Shown here: piece after piece, positions 16,276 through 23,742 of the stretch | Numbering within the stretch: position 1 is the first letter of the stretch | How the letters are laid out: every line of letters begins with the position of its first letter | NCBI RefSeq assembly: GCF_018263855.1 | Contig: NZ_CP073318.1 | Span: forward strand, 8,308,001 to 8,372,000 | Reading direction: 5' to 3' | Origin: Kutzneria sp. CA-103260 | Lineage (GTDB): Bacteria > Actinomycetota > Actinomycetes > Mycobacteriales > Pseudonocardiaceae | DNA: 64,000 nt | The notes under the pieces: model-generated | Seen by the model: the letters and a program-made list of their open reading frames with translations, nothing else | Told to the model about the DNA's origin: nothing | Database searches by the model: none | Translations under genes and position numbers: made by a program

Positions 16276-16291
16276 ATTGGTCCAGACCATT
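16276..16291. promoter_or_regulatory. DasR operator (dre) at the nagA start
   Basis: ATTGGTCCAGACCATT matches the dre consensus with TGGTCCAGACCA as core, directly before the nagA ribosome binding site. A repressor here would block initiation or early elongation. Confidence 0.85.
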
Positions 16292-16336
16292 AGACGGTAC
16301 GGGCCCCGGCGGTCGACGTCCAGTCAATCATCCACT

Positions 16337-16360
16337 AAATGACCTGAGTTTTGGTCATTT
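16337..16360. promoter_or_regulatory. 24-bp inverted repeat between nagA and the FadR-type gene
   Basis: AAATGACC and GGTCATTT are exact inverted arms separated by 8 bp. It is AT-rich relative to its surroundings and lies in the 222-bp divergent region, between the dre site and the FadR-type regulator. It looks like an operator for a dimer; the binding protein is unknown. Confidence 0.5.
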
Positions 16361-16452
16361 CCTGACAGGATACTCCGTTCGGCGGGCCGGTTCACCCCGT
16401 TGTCATGTCCACGATCACGATCGGACACGTCATGACGCATACTGGTGACGAA

Positions 16453-16463
16453 ACATCCGAGGT
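16453..16463. promoter_or_regulatory. Predicted FCD-regulator operator upstream of the regulator gene
   Basis: ACATCCGAGGT differs at one position from the palindrome ACATCCGATGT found upstream of the fucose operon (25926-25936). It lies 24 bp before the FadR-type regulator, so autoregulation plus control of the operon by the same protein is proposed. Confidence 0.5.
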
Positions 16464-16487
16464 CTGGCGAAACGATTAGAGGCGGTC

Positions 16488-17162
16488 GTGGCAGTCACCG
16501 ACGACGCGATCCTGCGCGTGAAGGAGATGATCGTCTCCGGGGAGCTCAAGCCGGGCGACCGGCTGCCCCGGGAGGCGGACCTGGCCGAGCGCCTGGGCCT
16601 GTCGCGCAACTCGCTGCGCGAGGCCGTGAAGGCGTTGTCGCTGGTCAGGGTGCTGGACGTGCGTCAGGGCGACGGCACCTACGTGTCCAGCCTGCGGGCC
16701 GACGACCTGCTCGGCGCGCTGTCGTTCGTGCTGGACCTGCACCGCGGCGAGGACTCCGTGCTGGAGGTGCTGGAGGTCCGGCGCATCCTGGAGCCGGCCG
16801 CCGCCGCGATGGCCGCCCAGCGCATCGACGACCAGGAGGTCGCCGCCCTGCGGGAGCTCTGCGACGCCGCGGCCGCCGCCGAGTCCGTCGAGGAGCTCGT
16901 CGAGCACGACCTGGAGTTCCACCGCCGGGTCGTGCAGGCCTCCGGCAACGCCTACCTGGCCCAACTGCTCGACTCCCTGGCCGGGCCGACCGTGCGGGTG
17001 CGCATCTGGCGGGGCATCACCCAGGCCAGCGCCGTCGACCGCACCGTCGCCGAGCACCGGGCCATCGTCGACGCACTGGCCGCCCGTCAGACCGAGCTGG
17101 CCCGCTCGTGGTCGACCGTGCACGTCGCCGGCGTCGAGCAGTGGCTCAAAGACCTGGCGTGA
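16488..17162 (+). CDS. GntR-family regulator, FadR/FCD subfamily (likely fucose-operon regulator)
   Basis: A 224-residue protein. The winged HTH at about 5-70 (GDRLPREADLAERLGLSRNS, REAVKALSLV, RQGDGTYVSS) is GntR. The helical FCD ligand domain follows (LEVRRILEPAAAAMAA, VEHDLEFHRRVVQASGN, AEHRAIVDAL), with the Asp/His metal-ligand pattern of the subfamily. FCD ligands are usually organic or sugar acids. It is convergent with the fuconolactonase gene, last of the fucose operon, with a 17-nt tail overlap. That position and the shared motif upstream of both units suggest it senses a fuconate-derived intermediate (inference). Confidence 0.88.
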   Translation: MAVTDDAILRVKEMIVSGELKPGDRLPREADLAERLGLSRNSLREAVKALSLVRVLDVRQGDGTYVSSLRADDLLGALSFVLDLHRGEDSVLEVLEVRRILEPAAAAMAAQRIDDQEVAALRELCDAAAAAESVEELVEHDLEFHRRVVQASGNAYLAQLLDSLAGPTVRVRIWRGITQASAVDRTVAEHRAIVDALAARQTELARSWSTVHVAGVEQWLKDLA

Positions 17163-17997
17163 TCCCGTAGATCCGGGCCGCCGTTCCGCCCCAGACGGCG
17201 TCCCGCTCGGCCTCGCTCAGTCCCTCCGTCAACTGCTCTGTCGCCTCCACCACCTGCACGTACGTGGCGTGCAGCAGGCACACCGGCCAGTCCGAGCCGA
17301 ACATCACCCGGTCCGGGCCGAACGCCGCCAGCACCACCTCCGTGTACGGCCGCAGGTCCTCGACCGACCACTGCTTGCTGGCCTCCGTCACCAGGCCCGA
17401 CAGCTTGCACGTCACGTTCGGCAGCTCCGCCAGCTCTCGCAACCGCGTCGCCCAGGGCTCCAGCTCGCCCGTGGTGATTGGCGGCTTCGAGCAGTGGTCC
17501 AGCACAAAGCTCGTCTCCGGCAACGCTGTGACCGCCGCGACCGCGGCCGGCAGCTGGTGCGGCAGCGTCAGCAGTTCGTACACCAGGCCCGCCTCCCCCA
17601 CCGCCTTCAGGCCTCGGAGCACGTCGTCCCGGATCAGCCATGCCGGGTCCGGCTCCCCTTGCACCTGGTGGCGGATCCCCTTCAGCCACCTTCCGCCGGC
17701 GCTCTCCTTCAGGCCCTGCAGGGTTTCCGCCACGTCAGGCTCGGTGAGATCCGTCCACCCCGTCACCGCCTTCACCAACGGATCGGCCTCCGCCAGCTTG
17801 AGGAACTCCGGCGTCTCCGCCGCCACCGTGATCGTCTGCACCAGCACGCTCGCCTCGATGCCCGCGGCGTCGGTCAGCGGCTTGAGGTCGTCGAGGGTGA
17901 ACGTCCGGTGCAGCGTCTCCGCCAGCCCCGGCTCCGCCGTCCACGGCTGGTCCCGCACGGCCAGATCCCACATGTGGTGATGCGCGTCAACCCTCAT
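17146..17997 (-). CDS. Amidohydrolase-2 family lactonase (probable L-fuconolactonase)
   Basis: A 283-residue TIM-barrel hydrolase of the COG3618 type. It begins MRVDAHHHMWDL, the HxH metal motif, and ends with MFGSDWPVC, the conserved Asp region; LDHCSKP supplies another ligand. Members next to FucD hydrolyse L-fucono-lactone to L-fuconate. The ATG at 17997 has GGAG 6 nt upstream. It is the last gene of the fucose operon, separated from the dehydrogenase gene by 183 bp. A related sugar lactone is possible. Confidence 0.85.
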   Translation of the reverse strand: MRVDAHHHMWDLAVRDQPWTAEPGLAETLHRTFTLDDLKPLTDAAGIEASVLVQTITVAAETPEFLKLAEADPLVKAVTGWTDLTEPDVAETLQGLKESAGGRWLKGIRHQVQGEPDPAWLIRDDVLRGLKAVGEAGLVYELLTLPHQLPAAVAAVTALPETSFVLDHCSKPPITTGELEPWATRLRELAELPNVTCKLSGLVTEASKQWSVEDLRPYTEVVLAAFGPDRVMFGSDWPVCLLHATYVQVVEATEQLTEGLSEAERDAVWGGTAARIYGITPGL

Positions 17998-18014
17998 GAC
18001 CTGCTCCAACGTGG

Positions 18015-18041
18015 TTGTCCACAGGGCGCCGGCTATCCACA
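18015..18041 (+). promoter_or_regulatory. Two DnaA-box-like nonamers
   Basis: TTGTCCACA (18015-18023) and CTATCCACA (18033-18041) match the actinomycete DnaA box (TTGTCCACA-like) and are spaced 18 bp start to start, in the 183-bp gap between the lactonase and dehydrogenase genes. The rest of that gap shows nothing else clear. There are too few for an origin; DnaA titration or chance are alternatives. Confidence 0.35.
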
Positions 18042-18180
18042 GGCACCCCCTCTTCCAAGATCGACTTCCCACCACCGCGGGTAGGCTGGGCCTGGGACGC
18101 CACCCCGGGATCGGGTGGGGGCTGTTCTCCCCCAGGGGCTGGGATGCTGTCCGGGGCGGGGCTAGTAGGTGGGGTGGCGG

Positions 18181-19128
18181 TCAGGGGGTTGGGGTCTCGT
18201 GTGCGAGCAGACCTTCCACCTTGAGCTCGGCCCAGAGGTCCGGGGAGACCTTGTCGGCGAACAACGCGGCGTTCTCGGTGATCTCTCCAGGAGTCCGGGC
18301 GCCCACGGCGATGGCCTTGACGGCGGGGTGGCCGAAGGGGAACTGGAGGGCGGCCTGGGGCAGGACGGCGCCGTGACGCGAGCAGACGGAGGCGATGCGG
18401 CGGGCGCGTTCGAGCATCGAGGCAGGGGCAGCGGAGTAGTTGTAGGTGGCGTCGGAGGGAACCTCGGGACGGGCCAGCAGCCCGGAGTTGAAAACGCCGA
18501 CGGAAACGACGGAGACGCCACGGTCCAGGCACAGGGGCAGGAACGAAGCCAGGGATTCCTGTTCCAGCAAGGTGTAGCGGCCGGCGAGCATGACGTAGTC
18601 GAGGGAGCCCTCGCGGATGAAACGCTCGGGCATCTGCCACTGGTTCATGCCGACGCCGATGCCCCGGATGACGCCCTGGGACTTCAACTCCTGTAGCGCG
18701 GGTAGGCCCTCGGAAATGGCCTGCTCCCAGTGGTTGTCGGGGTCGTGCAGGTAGACGATGTCGACGTGGTCGAGGCCGAGGCGGGCCAGGGACGCGTCGA
18801 GGGAGCGGCGGATGCCGTCGGCGGAGAAGTCCCAGACGCGGCGATGGGTGGCGGGCACGAGAAAGCCCGCGTCATCGAGCCCCCCGCCGCCGAAAGGCTC
18901 GAGGACGCGGCCGACCTTGGTGGAGATGACGAACTCGTCGCGGGGGCGAGCGGACAGAGCCGCGCCGAGGCGGCGTTCCGACAAGCCCAAGCCGTAGTGG
19001 GGCGCGGTGTCGAAGTAGCGGACACCGGCGTCCCAGGCGGCGTCCACGGTGGCACGGGCGTCCACATCGGACACTGGGGTGTAGAGGTTCGCGATCGGCG
19101 CGCCGCCGAAGCCGAGGCCGGAGATCAC
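18181..19128 (-). CDS. Aldo/keto reductase, D-threo-aldose 1-dehydrogenase type (probable L-fucose dehydrogenase)
   Basis: A 315-residue NAD(P)-dependent enzyme of the AKR fold. It has FDTAPHYGLGLSERRLG with the catalytic Asp and Tyr, TKVGR with the catalytic Lys, and VYLHDPD with the His. This form is diagnostic of the D-threo-aldose/L-fucose dehydrogenases that oxidise L-fucose to its lactone. The GTG at 19128 overlaps the mutarotase stop (GTGA); a further GTG at 19140 is possible but gives an unusual N terminus. Its operon partners support L-fucose as substrate. Confidence 0.88.
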   Translation of the reverse strand: MISGLGFGGAPIANLYTPVSDVDARATVDAAWDAGVRYFDTAPHYGLGLSERRLGAALSARPRDEFVISTKVGRVLEPFGGGGLDDAGFLVPATHRRVWDFSADGIRRSLDASLARLGLDHVDIVYLHDPDNHWEQAISEGLPALQELKSQGVIRGIGVGMNQWQMPERFIREGSLDYVMLAGRYTLLEQESLASFLPLCLDRGVSVVSVGVFNSGLLARPEVPSDATYNYSAAPASMLERARRIASVCSRHGAVLPQAALQFPFGHPAVKAIAVGARTPGEITENAALFADKVSPDLWAELKVEGLLAHETPTP

Positions 19129-19436
19129 GGCAGGGCCCACACGAGGTTGACGGAGGGCTCAGCGCCGGAGTAGTCGTCCTGGACCTCCAGGAGTTCGGCC
19201 ATCCGGGCCTGCCAGGGCACGTTCGCCGGATGCTCGGCCAGGAACTCCCGCATGTGGGCGTAGTCCTCGACCTCGACGAGGTGGAACAGGTCCCGGCCAC
19301 TGCGCCAGATCCGCCACGAATGGACGCCGGCGGCCCTCAAGGCCACGTCCAGGTCGGAAGGGATGACGGCGTGCACGGCCTCGTAGTCGGCTTCCCGCCC
19401 GGCCTTGAGCCGGGTGTGCAGGGCGACGGTCTCCAC
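19125..19436 (-). CDS. L-rhamnose/L-fucose mutarotase (DUF718 family)
   Basis: A 103-residue dimeric alpha-beta-barrel protein, the usual length for this family. It interconverts sugar anomers so that the dehydrogenase or transporter gets its preferred form. Recognisable segments are HTRLKAGREADYEAVHAVIP, HSWRIWRSGRDLFHLVEVED with the conserved Trp/Arg/His, and a C-terminal VWAL. The GTG start overlaps the permease stop (TAGTG), and its own stop overlaps the dehydrogenase start. The family is best known for L-rhamnose; L-fucose is inferred from the neighbours. Confidence 0.88.
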   Translation of the reverse strand: METVALHTRLKAGREADYEAVHAVIPSDLDVALRAAGVHSWRIWRSGRDLFHLVEVEDYAHMREFLAEHPANVPWQARMAELLEVQDDYSGAEPSVNLVWALP

Positions 19437-20443
19437 TAGTCCTGGGCCTTTCCGGTCGTCAGCCGAGCGAGCACGAGCGCGCCGATGATGATGGCCCCGT
19501 TGACGGCCCCGAGCCAGTACGGGTTCACGTGGGCGAGGGTGAGGATGTTCTGCACCAGCCCCAGCATCAGCACACCGCACATGGCGCCGAACAGGGTGCC
19601 CTTGCCGCCGTTGAGGCTGACGCCGCCGAGCACGGCGGCGGCGAAGGCGTTGAAGATCCAGCCGGAGCCCTGGCTGGCGGTGACGTTGCCGTAGTGGCCG
19701 ACCATCATGGCGCCGGCCAGGGCGGCGAGCACGCTGGCGACGATCAGCACCACGGTGGTGACCCTGGTGGTGCGGATGCCGGCGGCCTTGGCCGCGGCCT
19801 CGTTGCCGCCGATGGCGTACAGCGAGCGCCCGTGCCGGAAGTAGCCGACGAACACGATGGCGATCACGAACAGGGCCAGGAAGATCCAGATCGAGGCGTG
19901 CACGCCGAACCAGGTGGCGTTGCCCAGGTAGTACAGCGAGGGCATGTTCGTGCTGGACAGCGACTGGCCGACGGTCAGGCCCTGCTGCACGCCGCGAATG
20001 GTGATCAGCATGCCCAGCGTGATGATGAAGCCGGACAGCTGCAGCCGCAGCACCAGGAAGGCGTTGATGGCGCCGATGAGCACGCCGGCCAGCAGGCACA
20101 CCGGCAGCGCGGTCCACTCGGGCAGCCCGATCCCGAGCCCGTGTTCGGAGGACGGCAGCACCAGCACCATGGCCAGCGCGGGTGCGAAGCCCAGGGTCGA
20201 CTCCAGCGACAGGTCCATCTTGCCGACGATCAGCACCAGCGCCTCGCCGAGCACGACCAGGCCCAGTTCGGACTGCTGCTGCACGACGTTGAGCAGGTTG
20301 CCGCCGGTCAGGAAGATCGGGCTGGCGATGAAGCCGACGACCAGCAGCACCAGGATCGCCGGCAGCAGCGCCAGGTCGCGCAGCTTGGCGACTTGCAGCC
20401 GCGGCCGGGCGGCCGCGACCGGGGTGGACACGTCACTCACCAC
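19436..20443 (-). CDS. Sugar ABC transporter permease, RbsC type
   Basis: A 335-residue inner-membrane protein with about nine TM segments. IVGKMDLSLES matches the conserved VGGIDLSVGS-like motif of ribose-type permeases. GFIITLGMLITIRGVQQGLT and the loop YAIGGNEAAAKAAGI (EAA-type ATPase contact) are typical of RbsC/XylH. The GTG at 20443 has GGGGAG upstream and overlaps the ATPase stop by 11 nt. A single homodimeric permease with the fused ATPase and binding protein forms the complete importer. Confidence 0.93.
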   Translation of the reverse strand: MVSDVSTPVAAARPRLQVAKLRDLALLPAILVLLVVGFIASPIFLTGGNLLNVVQQQSELGLVVLGEALVLIVGKMDLSLESTLGFAPALAMVLVLPSSEHGLGIGLPEWTALPVCLLAGVLIGAINAFLVLRLQLSGFIITLGMLITIRGVQQGLTVGQSLSSTNMPSLYYLGNATWFGVHASIWIFLALFVIAIVFVGYFRHGRSLYAIGGNEAAAKAAGIRTTRVTTVVLIVASVLAALAGAMMVGHYGNVTASQGSGWIFNAFAAAVLGGVSLNGGKGTLFGAMCGVLMLGLVQNILTLAHVNPYWLGAVNGAIIIGALVLARLTTGKAQD

Positions 20444-21929
20444 TGCTCTCCCCGATCCCTTCGATCACACTGACCAGCTCGTTGTCGGTCCAGCCGGCGG
20501 GGAACTCGCCGGCCACCGAGCCGTGGAACATCACCAGCACCCGGTCGCAGGGACGCAGGTCGTCCAGCTCGTCGGAGATCACCAGCACCGCGGTGCCGGC
20601 GGTGGCCGCCCGGTCGACCGCGTCGAGCAGGTTCTCCTTGGACTTCACGTCCACGCCCGCGGTCGGGTCCATCAGGACCAGCAGCGACGGGTCGCTGGAC
20701 AGCGCCCGCGCCATCACGACCTTCTGCTGGTTGCCGCCGGACAGGTCGGCCACGTCCTGGTCCGGCCCGGAAGTCTTGATAGCCAGGTCGTCGATCATCT
20801 TCTCGGCCACCGCGGTCCGGCGCCGGCCGGAGATCGCGCCGAACCGGCCCAGCCGCCCGGTGATCGGGAAGGTGGCATTCTCGGCGATGCTCAGACCGGG
20901 CACGAAGCCCTCCTTGTGCCGGTCCTCCGGCACGAAGCCGACGCCGCCGGCCAGCGCGGCCGGCACGCTGCCGGGCTTGAGGGCTTTCCCTGACACGGCA
21001 ACGGTTCCGGCGTCGGCCTTGCGCAGCCCGACGATGACCTCGCCCAGCTCCACCTTGCCGCTGCTGCCGGAGCCGGCGATGCCGACCACCTCACCCTTGC
21101 GGATCGACAGGTCGATGCCGCTGAAGTGTTTGCCGAGAGCCAGCCCGCGAACGTCCAAAATGGACTCGGAGCCCACCGCGGGCCGGCTGGCCCCGGCGCC
21201 GAGGCCGACGGCCTCGCCGGTCATGGCCTCCACCAGCTGGTTGCGGGACAAGTCCGCCACCGGGCTGGTGACGATGTGCCGGGCGTCCCGGTACACCGTC
21301 ACCGTCTGGCAGATCTCGAAGATCTCCTGGAGGTGGTGGGAGATGAACAGGAACGTGACGCCGGCCGCGCGCAGCGAGCGCATGCGCTCGAACAGCCGCT
21401 CGATCGCCGGCCCGTCCAGCTGCGCGGTCGGCTCGTCGAGAATGATGAACTTGGCCCCGAACGACAGCGCCCGGGCGATCTCCACCAGCTGCCGCTGCTC
21501 GACCGTGAGCGCGGCGGCCTCGACGTTGGGATCGACGTCGACGCCGTACTCGGACAACAGGTCGCCCGCGGTGTGCCGCAGCCGAGACCAGCTGATCACC
21601 GGTCCGCCGTCGAGGTTCTGCCGGTTGATGAACAGGTTCTCGGCAACGGTGAGGGTCGGGATGATGGTGGACTTCTGGTAGACGCACGCCACCTTGGTCC
21701 GCCACGCCTGGCGGTCGGACAGCGGCGGCGCCGGCTCGCCGCGGAAGGTGATCTCCCCGCTGTCCGGCCGGTTCAGGCCGGTCAGCATGGAGACCAGAGT
21801 GGACTTGCCGGCGCCGTTGCGACCGACGAGCGCGTGCGTTTCCCCGTCGGCGACGGTGATGTGCACGTCGTTCAGCGCGACGGTCTGCCCGAACCGCTTG
21901 GTGATGTTGCTGGCCTCGACTGCGTTCAT
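20433..21929 (-). CDS. Sugar ABC transporter ATP-binding protein with two NBDs (RbsA type)
   Basis: A 498-residue cytoplasmic ATPase with two fused nucleotide-binding domains. NBD1 has Walker A GRNGAGKST, an LTVEQRQLVEIARAL signature and Walker B FIILDEPT. NBD2 has a degenerate P-loop (AGSGSSGKVE), as usual for RbsA/XylG second domains, with LSGGNQQKVVMARAL and LLVLMDPTAGVD. The ATG overlaps the binding-protein stop (TGATG). The open frame extending far upstream is not coding. Unlike the two SBP/permease-type importers in the window, this system has its own ATPase. Confidence 0.95.
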   Translation of the reverse strand: MNAVEASNITKRFGQTVALNDVHITVADGETHALVGRNGAGKSTLVSMLTGLNRPDSGEITFRGEPAPPLSDRQAWRTKVACVYQKSTIIPTLTVAENLFINRQNLDGGPVISWSRLRHTAGDLLSEYGVDVDPNVEAAALTVEQRQLVEIARALSFGAKFIILDEPTAQLDGPAIERLFERMRSLRAAGVTFLFISHHLQEIFEICQTVTVYRDARHIVTSPVADLSRNQLVEAMTGEAVGLGAGASRPAVGSESILDVRGLALGKHFSGIDLSIRKGEVVGIAGSGSSGKVELGEVIVGLRKADAGTVAVSGKALKPGSVPAALAGGVGFVPEDRHKEGFVPGLSIAENATFPITGRLGRFGAISGRRRTAVAEKMIDDLAIKTSGPDQDVADLSGGNQQKVVMARALSSDPSLLVLMDPTAGVDVKSKENLLDAVDRAATAGTAVLVISDELDDLRPCDRVLVMFHGSVAGEFPAGWTDNELVSVIEGIGESSGE

Positions 21930-22972
21930 CACTTGGCTACCTGGTTGCCCCAGAGGCTCTTGTCGTCCACGTTGTCCTTGGTCACCAGCGGGGCCGGCAG
22001 CTGGTCCTCCAACTGGCCGCCGCCGACGTCCAGGATCGTGCTGTTGTGGTCGGTCGGGCCGGGCTTGAAGGTCTTGCCCTGCACCGCGGCCTTGGCGTAG
22101 AACAGCGCCCACTTGGCGTACAGGTCGGCCGGCTGGGAGATGGTGGCGTCGATCTGGCCCTGCCGGATCGCGTCGAACTCCTGCGGGATGCCGTCGTTGG
22201 AGATGATCGTGATGTGCCCGGGCTGACCGGCCGGGATCAGGTGGTTGGTCGACTTCAGCAGCTGCAGCGTCGGGGCCAGGAACACGCCGCCGGCCTGCAT
22301 GTAGATGCCGTTGATGTCCGGGTTGGCGGTCAGGTCGGTCTGCAGCGCGGCCGAGGCCTTGGCGCCGTCCCAGTTGGTCGGCTCGGCCAGCACGGTGATG
22401 CCCGGGTAGTTCTGCTTCATGCAGTCGCCGAACGCCTCGGACCGGTCGCGGCCGTTGATGGAGGACAGGTCGCCCTCGAACTCGACGACCTTGCCCTTGC
22501 CCTTGAGCTGGTCGCCCAGGTACTTGCAGGCCTTCTCGCCGTACGCCTTGTTGTCGGCGCGCACCACCATGTAGGCGCCGCCCTTGTCCGGCCGGGTGTC
22601 GACCGTGACGACCGGGATCTTCTGCGAGTTGAGCTGGGTGATGGTGCTGGCGATGGCGCCGGTGTCCTGCGGGGCCATCACGATCGCCTTGGCGCCCTGC
22701 GCGGTCAGCGCCTGCACGTTGGACACCAGCTTGGTGACGTCGTTCTGGGAGTTGGTCGGGGTCATCAGGTTGATGCCCAGGTCCTTGGCCTCGGTCGGCA
22801 CGTACTTGTTGTACGAGTTCCAGAAGTCCGAGTCGGCCCGGGGGAAGTCGACGCCGATCGGGCCGACGCCGGCGCTGTCGCCGGCCCCGGCGGCGTCCCC
22901 GCGGTTGCAGGCGGCCAGCGTGCCGGCCAGCGCGACGCACACCGCCACGGTGAGGATGCTGCGCTTGTCCAT
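21929..22972 (-). CDS. Sugar-binding lipoprotein, RbsB (peripla_BP) type
   Basis: A 347-residue extracellular binding protein. The signal MDKRSILTVAVCVALAGTLA ends in the lipobox LAAC, giving a lipid-anchored receptor. The fold is the type I ribose-binding class: IGVDFPRADSDFWNSYNKYV, then AQGAKAIVMAPQDTGAI, VTVDTRPDKGGAYMVVRADN and IISNDGIPQEFDAI. The ATG at 22972 is preceded by GAGGAA. It lies between the SDR and ATPase genes; L-fucose is the expected ligand from operon content. Confidence 0.92.
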   Translation of the reverse strand: MDKRSILTVAVCVALAGTLAACNRGDAAGAGDSAGVGPIGVDFPRADSDFWNSYNKYVPTEAKDLGINLMTPTNSQNDVTKLVSNVQALTAQGAKAIVMAPQDTGAIASTITQLNSQKIPVVTVDTRPDKGGAYMVVRADNKAYGEKACKYLGDQLKGKGKVVEFEGDLSSINGRDRSEAFGDCMKQNYPGITVLAEPTNWDGAKASAALQTDLTANPDINGIYMQAGGVFLAPTLQLLKSTNHLIPAGQPGHITIISNDGIPQEFDAIRQGQIDATISQPADLYAKWALFYAKAAVQGKTFKPGPTDHNSTILDVGGGQLEDQLPAPLVTKDNVDDKSLWGNQVAK

Positions 22973-22989
22973 CGTTCCTCGTTTCTCGT

Positions 22990-23742
22990 CTAGCTCGGCG
23001 GCCGAAGGCGCAGGCCGTACATACCGCCGTCCACCGCGAGCACGGTGCCGGCGGTCGATCCCGACAGGGGGCTGGCGAGGTAACAGATGGCGTGTGCCAC
23101 CTCGTCGGCGGAAACGAGCCGCCCGGACGGCTGGCGCGCCTGGAGCGCGGCCCGTTCGGCGGCGGGGTCGGGCGCCGCGTCGAGCAGCCGGCCGACCCAG
23201 GGGGTGTCCACGGTGCCGGGGGCGACGGCGTTGACCCGGATGCCTTCCCGCACGTGGTCGGCGGCCATCGCCAGGGTCAGCCCGTACACCGCGCCCTTGC
23301 TGGCGGAGTACAGGGCCCGCTGCGGCAGACCGGCCCACGCGGCGATGGAGCAGGTGTTGACGATCGCCGCCGCCGGCGACTGGCGCAGCCACGGCAGCGC
23401 GTGCCGCGCGACCCGGGCCATGCCCACCACGTTGACGTCCAGCACCCGGTGCCACTGCTCGTCGTCGTTGGCGGCGACGTCGCCCTGGGCCCCGATGCCG
23501 GCGTTGTTGATCACGATGTCCAGCCGGCCGAACCGCTGCGCCGCCTCCGCGACCGCGGCCGCCACCGACTCGTCATCCGTTACGTCGCAACGGATTCCGA
23601 CCAGCGGCGCGGCGACCTCGTCCGGATTGACGTCCAGCGCCGCGACCTGTGCGCCACGCGAGGCCAGCAGTTCGGCCGCGGCGCGGCCGATGCCGGACGC
23701 GCCGCCGGTGACAACCGCGGCCAGGCCTTCGAAGTCGGTCAT
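22990..23742 (-). CDS. SDR oxidoreductase (probable 2-keto-3-deoxy-L-fuconate dehydrogenase)
   Basis: A 250-residue classical short-chain dehydrogenase. The cofactor motif is TGGASGIG, with Asp at the end of beta-2 (ALDVN) favouring NAD. The active site is the Ser in NTCSIAAW and YSASK (Tyr/Lys), with NNAG between. The C terminus GTVLAVDGG is standard. Beside fuconate dehydratase and an FAH-type hydrolase, the expected step is oxidation of 2-keto-3-deoxy-L-fuconate at C4 to the 2,4-diketo acid. ATGA overlap with the dehydratase stop shows coupling. Substrate is inference. Confidence 0.87.
   Translation of the reverse strand: MTDFEGLAAVVTGGASGIGRAAAELLASRGAQVAALDVNPDEVAAPLVGIRCDVTDDESVAAAVAEAAQRFGRLDIVINNAGIGAQGDVAANDDEQWHRVLDVNVVGMARVARHALPWLRQSPAAAIVNTCSIAAWAGLPQRALYSASKGAVYGLTLAMAADHVREGIRVNAVAPGTVDTPWVGRLLDAAPDPAAERAALQARQPSGRLVSADEVAHAICYLASPLSGSTAGTVLAVDGGMYGLRLRPPS

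Noticed and set aside
18015..18041. DnaA boxes as a replication origin
   Set aside because: Only two boxes, no AT-rich unwinding region and no dnaA, dnaN or gidB genes nearby.
19125..20117. 330-codon frame running into the mutarotase
   Set aside because: The upstream two thirds are the permease gene in another frame; the 103-residue protein starting at 19436 has the exact family length.
22973..23455. N-terminal extension of the fucose binding-protein frame
   Set aside because: The extension is the SDR gene read in another frame; a lipoprotein signal and GAGGAA site fix the start at 22972.
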